A DNA stretch of 64,000 nt, taken from contig JABAKD010000005.1 of NCBI GenBank assembly GCA_012845835.1, positions 13,267,205 through 13,331,204 on the forward strand. The letters are read 5' to 3'. The notes below the pieces were generated by a model, which saw only the letters and a list, made by a program, of their open reading frames with translations, had not been told where the DNA came from and ran no database searches. Below are positions 25,501 through 34,500 of this stretch, in pieces. How positions within the stretch are numbered: position 1 is the stretch's first letter; each line of letters opens with the position of its first letter. This DNA comes from Undaria pinnatifida. Lineage: Eukaryota; Sar; Phaeophyceae; Laminariales; Alariaceae. Made by a program: the position numbers and the translations under genes.

Positions 25501-28500
25501 TCTAGATCGTTCAGGGAAGAGCTGTATGATCTAGCTCACGTTACCCGGTAGGAGCCGTACGATCTGCATGATCTAGCACATGCTAAAGGGGTTAGGTCTG
25601 TACTCTAAACATATAGATCTTGCACAACGTCCCATAGCGGCAGATGCATTATGTACTGTAGATGATCTATATAATCTATATGATCTGTATGATCTATATT
25701 ATTTATTGTATCTATAGTATATTATAAAAATTAAAATACACTCCAGATGTGAGATCGAATATTTTGTCGAAACTCATCTTTGCAAGCTGTGTGTGATACT
25801 CCGATCGCGCGTATTACGGGTTGTGTGTCCTCATTAAGGATGTAGGTCGGCGACTCCCCTTGCAACTACAGTGTAGCTATCAGGGTCAACAGGATGATGT
25901 TAGGCAGTCTGTGCGCGGAAACTATAAAACCCGTTCCTGAGGGGGACAAAATCTGACAGCTGTGGAAGGAAATGCATCAGTTTATCAAGTGAATCCTGTA
26001 AGTCGAATATCCGGTGAGGGGAGGGCGGAGTTTTTAAGGACGTGGGGGCCTGATTTTGATCAAAAGGGGGGCGGGAGGGGGGGAGGGGGGGGGAGGGGAC
26101 GGGTGGGGCAGGTCAATTTGTGCGTGGATACTATAAATATTTCTTGTGGGGGAGGGGGGGGAAATGTGGCGGGGGGGGCCGGGGGCGAGGGGGGAGGGCT
26201 TTAGGTCGCATAGATGTAGGGGTTTGCTATACGCGTGGTGCTAGGTCTAGGCGATGGTGCGGGTGGTGGGGAAGGAGGGGGCGTTGGGGGCGGGGGTGGG
26301 TGGGAATTGCAGCAGCGGCATGGACGGCTCTGAAACGATAACGAGGCGATATCCAGGGCGTGGAAGTGTTTATTACTCTGGCGGATTTCGATAGTAGGTG
26401 GGGCGTTTAAGCAAGAGAAAGCGAGGAAAAGGAAAAAAGAAGGGGGAGGGGGGGGGGGGGGGGAGGAGGGGTTTTCAAAAAGTTTAGGTCACATATAATA
26501 TTAAAATCACGGATTTGGTCGACACTGATGTTCGCAACATTGTGTGTAATCCTCCGATCGCGCGTATTAATCATATAGGGCTTGCTATACGCGCGGTGCT
26601 GGGTCTAGGCGATCGTGCGGGGTGTGGGGAAGGAGGGGGGAGGGGGGATTAATGAAAGCTACGTCATGGATGGCTAGAAAGATAATGACGTGATATCAAT
26701 TGCTTAGAAGTGCTTATTACTCTGGCCGATTTTGATTGTGAGTGGGTCGTTTGGACGAACTGGGCGGGGAACAAAGGGGGGGGGGGGAGATGAGTTGGAG
26801 CTACGGCATGGATGGCTAGATGGATAATGAGATGATATCAGCTGGCTGGTAGTGTTTACTACTCTGGCAGATTTTGATTTCAGGTGGTGCGTTTAAGCAA
26901 CAGGGATCGGAGGGGGAGGGGGGGTGGGGGGCGAGCATTTCAATATGTGCGCGGAAACTATAAACCCTTGAAGGGGACGAATCTGACGGTTGCAGCAAGA
27001 AGACACCACTTTACATCACCCGCCTGGTAATTTTTATTTTTCTAGAAGGCTTGATGATACATGTAGTATGCACCCCAGTTCTTAGGTGCAGTAAACAACG
27101 TGTTAAAAGCTTCATAATTAGTCATTGTACATGGATCGAAAGATAGAATATTTCAATCGATAGGTACAATCATGTAAATACCATTATTTTCTGACATCGC
27201 TAGTTATAAGAAAGAGATGCATATTGCCAAATACAACAGGCGAGGTGATGTGGTCATGCATTGTCACCGCCATTGAGAACGACAGGGAGAGCTTACGCTA
27301 TACCTACAATCGGACCCGAAGGGTGCACCAGCTAGCGTTGGGCTGCAAAAAGTATATATAGTATCTATATCGTGATTTGTCCGACGTGTGCAATACTGTC
27401 AAGACTGTCATGCTCCTCGTATCCTACCGCGCTGCTCGACCGTCTGTCTGCAACAACACGTCCAGCGCCTCTCGCGAGGTGACTCAACCCAGCCCATAAA
27501 AATTCCAAGACTTTTCACGGGTCATGAACCGGTCCGCGGGTCGGGTCAAAACGTTTTTTTTTCAACCTCACGGGTCGGGTCAAACCGGCTCGGGTCAGGA
27601 GGTGTTCCAAATCTCACTGGTCGGCTCGGGTCGGGTCATGAGGTGTTCATCATCACCGGTCGGATCGAGTCACCCTGACCCGACCCGGCCCGCGAGAAGT
27701 TATCCGATCCGTGAAAGGCCCTGAAAACCCTCGACAACATGAAGAAAATACGGTACATTGACAGCTTTGCAACGGCGACTGTACACCAAAATTTGACTAA
27801 ATCATTGCACCAAGGAGGCTCAACGCGCTCATTGTGCTCTCGCCGCCCCCCCTCGACCCGCCCCCCTTTCCACCCCCCCCCCCCCCCCCCAACTTCACCC
27901 CACCCCAACCGCACCGAAACGAGTATAACTCCCCTCCAATCCTACCAACCTCAGTTCACTGAGCCAGCCTCGTGCGTGCTCTCGGTGCTGCTCCGTCTCG
28001 AAAGGGATGCGTGGTCAACGGTCAAATTAGTATGGCAGGAAACAAAAGCATATACCCCCCCACCCCCCGCCTCCGCTACCCCTCCCCCACACAGAAAATA
28101 TAGAAGTAAGGGACAGGCTAGCGCTAAGCAGGAAGGTGAACCAAGAAGATAATTTAGAGATATGCGGGATAAAGAGAGGACACGAGGAAACAAACACAAT
28201 AAAATAGACGGATGCGACAGGGAAAAGTGTGGTACAGTAGGTTGTAGGTGCAAACCGATGCAAGTCGACGAGGGAAGAAAAGGCTGACGTCTTCTTGCGA
28301 TAAAAATAACGGCGCGAACCGTAGTGGACAAAATGGAGAAGAGCCGCCTGCTTAGTGACTCCCGGTCTAAGTTACGTCTAGGGAGTACTAAGGGAGAAGG
28401 AGAAATAAAAGTGCGAAGATTACAGATGGGATGAGCAAAAAAAGAAAAGCGAGAAAACGATCGCTATCCTAAGAGATAGACGGTGACCACAGACGGCCAA

Positions 28501-31500
28501 ACAGGAAGGGGTAGATACGATAAACAAACAAGTTTTCGATGTAGTATGTGGAAAAAACGTAATGGGCGCCCCAGTGTTGAAGGTGTCTCTATTGGGAGTG
28601 GGCACGGCGCTCCGTCTCGAAAGGGATGCATGGTCAATAATCAAACGACTCAAGGCGAGCAGCAAATGAGCACGCCGCCCACCCCCCTCCCTCTACCCTT
28701 TATCCCTCTCACCAAAGACTCGTTGGTGCCCTTGACAGCCATAATTGTTTCGCGCACTTCATCGTAATCGGCACAGTCTCCCTCGAAGCAATACCTGAGT
28801 CGTGGTACACCCACATTGCCGCCCGCCATCGTTAGTTGCTATCATTATTCATTGTCGTTAATCATTATCGCAATCGGTAATCATTATCGTTACTCGCTAT
28901 CGTCAATCTTCATTGTTAACCGTCATCGTCGACAGTCATCATTAATCGTTAATATCCATCGTTATCGCTAATCAACATCGCCAACCGTCAACCATTATCG
29001 CCAACCGCTATGACAAAACGTCATCTTTAACCGTCACCGTCAACCGTTAACTGTTGTCGGTAACCGGTATTGTTATCGCTACCATCTTCGCTGCTGGTGT
29101 CGTCAGGCTTATCGTCATCGTTAATCGTTATCGTTAACGTCAACCGCTATCGAAAATCGTCATCGTTAATCATCCTTGTGATCGCCAAGAGTTATCGTTA
29201 TCGTCTTAGCTGCCGTTATCGTCATATTTGTCGTTATCGTTAACCGTTAACGGTATCGTTATCGCCAACAGCTATTGCCGGTCGTCATCGTTAATCGTCA
29301 TCGTTAATCGGTAATCGGTAATCGTTATCGGTAACCAGTATCGTTATCGTTTTCGCTGCGGACATCGTCACGTTCATCAATACAGATAATTCGCTATCAT
29401 TATCGTTAATCGCTATCACCAATCGTCATCGTTAATCGCTAATCGTTATCGGCAGCCGGTGTCTTCGTCGCTATCGTCTTCGCTGCTGGTACTGTCGGGC
29501 TAATCGTTATCGTTGATCGTTGTCGTTATCGCCATCCGCTATCGTCAACCGGTATCGCCAATCACCAATTGTTATCGATAACCAGCATTGTTATCGTCTT
29601 CGCTGCCGATTTTTTCATATTTATCGATCGATATCGTAAATCTTTATCGTTATCGCCAACCGCAATCACCAGTCGTCATTGTTAATCGACATTGCTAATC
29701 GCTAATCGTTATCAGTAACCGGTACCATCATCGTGCTCCCTGATGTTTGCATCATGTGTATTAGTATCGTTGATCATAATCGTTATCGCTATCGACAACC
29801 GCTATCGCCAATCGTCATCATAAATCGGCGTCGTCATCGGTAACCATTATCGTTATCGTCTTTGCTGCCCATTATCGCCATGTTTATCGTTTTTGTCAAT
29901 CGTTATAATTATCGCCAATCGCCATCGTCCATCGCCATCGTTAACCGCTAATCGTTATCGGTAACCGGTATAGCTATCGTTATCGTCATGCATAATGCAA
30001 TAGCGGTGGACCCAAAATGCTTGTATTGGGTAGTTTGATACACTATAATAGGTTACGAGCCCCGTCAGCGAGAAAAAATTTCGTCCAAAAAGCGACACCC
30101 CCATCCTAGCACGCGTCTCAGACTCATTCCAGACACAAAACGCAATGGTACGGGCGCACCAACGATTATGTTTTCCAAGGCTCCTGACCCTTGGATTATT
30201 GAGGGCACCAGCTTTTGCCTTCTGAGGCTGGTGGCTTGAGGAGCTCTATACCCCTCCGAGGAAAAAAATTGGTTTCGACAAAAAATTGAATCCACAGCCC
30301 GATGAACCAATTCATACTGTAGCCTAGGAATACCAAAAAATCCAGCAAAAACAAAAATGTAAAACACAAGTGGCACTCCGACGAGTTTTGGGCTGAGGTG
30401 GGTTAAGGAGCCCCGTCATTTCAGAAAAATATGCCAACCAACAAGTGCTAGGTACCCCCATTGTTGCACTTGTTTCCATGCCCGTGTACATCCCGCAGAA
30501 AGCCACCCCGATAGTCCCCGTTCAAAAAAAAAAAAAAAAACGCCTCTCGACAGGTGCCGTAGCACAGCAGTTGAAAAGGATCCACCCGCGCGAGTTCCTA
30601 CCGCGAGCTACCAGTATCTTGTAATTTCGGGATTCAGGGAGATGATACCCACTAGCATACATCTCAGACTCATTCTATGCCCGAACACACTGGTGGAGAG
30701 TGTGGATCGTGAATCGTTATCGTTATCTCAGCGCCACTCTTATGCCCAAACACACTAGAATTCGGCGAGGATAGTGAATCGTGAATCGTTATCGTTGATC
30801 GTTCATCGGAATCGTCACCGCTAATCGCCATCGTGATTTTTGTCATCGATATAGTCATCGTGAAATCGTTATCGCAAGCATGATAAATCATCGCTGCTGC
30901 CATCGTCACGCGAATCGCAATTACTCCAACGAGCCACGCACTCACTCCATGCCGGCGCACATCGCACAGAAAGACGCCCCTACATCTCCCCCGTCCAGCA
31001 CCGCATCTCGGTCGTCACCGTAGCACAGCGGGCAGCTATTGAACTCGAACACGAAACTGCTGTCATCGAGCGGGAGAGCATCATTCATCGCAAGCAAAAA
31101 GGGGGGAGGGGTGTGTGTGATCAGTCAGTGTCATGAATGGCCGGGGCGGGGGCAGTAATCAGTGTATCATGCGTGGCGCTAGTACGGAGTACCATAGATC
31201 CTCGCATCCTTACAACGCCGGGATAGAGAGCGTCGTGGATTCACCGACCAGGCAGACAGCGCGCGCACCAAGCGTGAAGCGCCGAGAGGTGTTCCTCGAG
31301 CTTCGGCACCTTCAACGTGCTTTTTTGTATATGGATGACAGCGTCGAATGGCTTGACTTATTTTCCAGTCATACCCACCTCCAGGAACAGCAATGGGTAT
31401 GTGATAACTGCCTCGCGGGTGCCCGATCATGTACACACTGCCAGGGGGGCGGTACGCGTATCAGTATCATGTTCGGCTGGGGGAGGGGGGGGGGTACGAA

Positions 31501-34500
31501 CCGGCTGCAGCACGAACGGGGAGCGATACTGTAGGAGAAAGAAATAGCGGCGGCAGTTGTAGCAGTCGCAGTAGTAGCAGTAACAGTAGCAATACATAGC
31601 AGTAGCAGTAGCAGCATACAGCAAAAGCAGTATCAGAAGTCGCAACAGTCGCAGTAGCATTGGCAGTACCAGGTATTTATCAGCAGATTCACGGTACTGG
31701 CCAAAATAGTAGCAGTAGCGGCAGCAGTAGTAGCAGCAGCAGCGGCAGTAATTGCTGCCATACAGTAAAGTCAATGCCAACGAAGCATCAACTGTAGGAC
31801 TTCCCGTCAAGACATTTTCTGAAGAGCTATCCACCACGTTTAGTTCGGGCGACGATGCTGTAGCGGCAAGGCCTCCCTCCGTCAAAGCACCCCCTCCCAC
31901 CCCAAGCCCCCACACCACAACACAAATAAATCCATTCAAAGCCGTCATCCATATACAAAAAGGTACACGCGCAGCGCGTCGAAGTCCATCTCACAAAGTG
32001 GTTCTTAGCAAGATACAGCTCACCCTTCATGCGACTCGCCGGACGCCTCACGGCGCTGAGCTTTGGGTATACGCCACGCGTGTCTGGTCGGTGAAAACCG
32101 GGCGTGCTCCGTCCCGGCATTGTAGACATGCGCGGGTCGATGGTCATACGACTACTGCTATGCATGAAATGATTGCCTTCATACGACTACTGCTATGCAT
32201 GAAATGATTGCCCTCCCCTCCTATGCCCTCCATACCGTGGCGAAGTCAAGAAATGCCCGAGTCCCTACCGCACCTATCATTCCCGCCACTTGTAGCGCCG
32301 GCCAGCGGTACGTCCGTTCCCCACGCCGACTCAGAAATTTCCGGGAAAAATGCTCCTGCGTCAGGCTGTCTCAGGGCGGCGCACGTGTTGCAGACATCCT
32401 CCACCTCACTCCCGTCGTACATGGTGAGGTACAAGGAAAGGGCCCACGCTGTGAACTCTTCACGCGTTCCTACGTCCGCCAGCCGCAGATCGTCGGGCCC
32501 AGAGCCGACCTGTGAAGGGAAAAGGGGGGGAGGGGGGGTGATATTTCGGTGAGGGGGGGGTGATATTTCGGTGAGTGGGGTGATATTTCGGGTGGGGCAG
32601 GAGGGGTATTTCGGTTCGAAGCGCATGCCATGTCCCGAGGCACGCAGGGGGGTAGGGCGTTTCACGGATTCCTACGTCGGATAACCGTAGATGGTCGGAC
32701 CCAGAGCCGACCTGTGAATGGTAAACTAGGGAGGGGGGGGGAGGGGGGGGGGGGTATTTCGTGTCACATCGCCTCCTAAGTCGGCGGCATGCGAGGGTGG
32801 GGGTCTTGACGTTTTCCTACGTCGGATAGCCGCAGGTCGTTCGGCCCAGAGCCGACCTGTGAAGGGTAGGGGGGCGGGGAGGGGGGATATTTTGCTTCAT
32901 AACACCTCCCATGTAGGAGGCATGCGCGGGGGGGGGTGTGGGGGGTTCACGTTCTACGTCGGACGGCCGCAGGTCGTCGGGCCCAAAGCCGACCTGTGAT
33001 GAACACAGGAGGGGGGGGGGCGCGTACTCACACCCGGTGTGTTGCTTGCCGTAGTCGTTTTACCATTGACCACGCATCCCTTTCGAGACGGAGCACCGTT
33101 CCTGCTCCCAATAGAGACACCTCCGACGTTTCCGCGCTCAATAGATTTCTTCCGTATACTACATTGAAAAAGTGCTTATCTTATATCCTTCAACTCGGGC
33201 CGTCTGTGGCCACAATCTATCTCCTAGGATAGCGATCGTTTTCTCGCCAATTTCTAAATGTACCAAACTGCTCCGTGCCACATCCGTGTATTTTCATCAT
33301 CTCCTTGTACAATTTACATTCTCCCACTATGTGGGTTCTACTCTAGTCTGCGTTGACACAAGGGCAGCTCTGCGCGCCTTCTTCCTCGTGACATTTTGTC
33401 CTTCAGGAATCTTGATTTTGGATAGTAACAAAAAATCCATAAAAATATATTTAATGCCAAGGATTCCTGATTGATGTCAACATTCCTGACAAAAACCAAC
33501 ATTTGTTTTTAATTAAACGTGACATTTGAGAAATTCCAAAATAGCAAGAACCGTGATTTGTTTTTCACGTTCGATAGTATCTCAGCCCTTTTACGGTACA
33601 TGGTATGCAACAAGTTTATACCTGGTCGATGACGTTCCTGATGCCCGTCTCGACCGAGTGCTGGAAGCTCACGTCGGACTCCAGCAAAAGGATGGCGAAG
33701 AACAGGAGAAAGAAGCACAGGTATCCCACCAGCCTGACCGTATGCCACGACGAGAAAAACAACAACGAGCAAAAAAGGCCATGGGGATGCTCACCGGGGC
33801 TGCGTCTTTCTCCATACATCGGACGAATCAGATCCCCATCATACTCACCATACTTCCAAGTATTTGCCTTGTACGGCAGATATACCCCTGGTCTATACAA
33901 TCTGCATGGTTCAGACATAATGATCATCGAGATGCAAATTTCTCCACACATCGGACAAAAAAAGTCAGATCCCTCTTCACTATACTTTCATCTATTTGCA
34001 TCGCAGGATAGATGTATCCCTGGTCTATACAATGCACATGGTCTACAGATCACGTTCATCGGGATGGAATTTTCTCCATACATCGGACAGATCCCTATTC
34101 ACCATACTACTGTACTCCCAAGTATTTGTCTTGCAGAGCAGATATATCCCTGGCCTACACAATCTGCACGGCTTACAGATCATCAGATCATCTTCATCGG
34201 GATGGAATTTTCTCTATGCATCGGATAAATCAGATCCCTGCTCACCATACTACTGCACTCCGAAGCATTTGTCTTGCAGGGCAGATATATCCCTGGTCTA
34301 TACAATCTGCATGATCTATAGATCAACAACCAACGGTAGCACATGACACCGCGGGGATGATCAGTGTGAAATGACGAACGCCGCCGTCACAAAACACGAC
34401 ACAATACGTAGTCGAGACGCGTGCTGCGACGGAGGCACAACAGTGGGGTACCCGGTTTAAGAGCCCGATTTAAGAGCCTCTCGCAACAGGCACGTGTTAC

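Noticed and set aside
28825-30000. Possible CRISPR-like or regularly spaced array
   Set aside because: Units are hexamer-based and irregular with no unique spacers; it is a eukaryotic satellite.
32261-32270. Alternative exon 3 donor GCG|GTAGGG
   Set aside because: It leaves one base, incompatible with exon 4, whereas GATAG|GTGCGG leaves two and fits.
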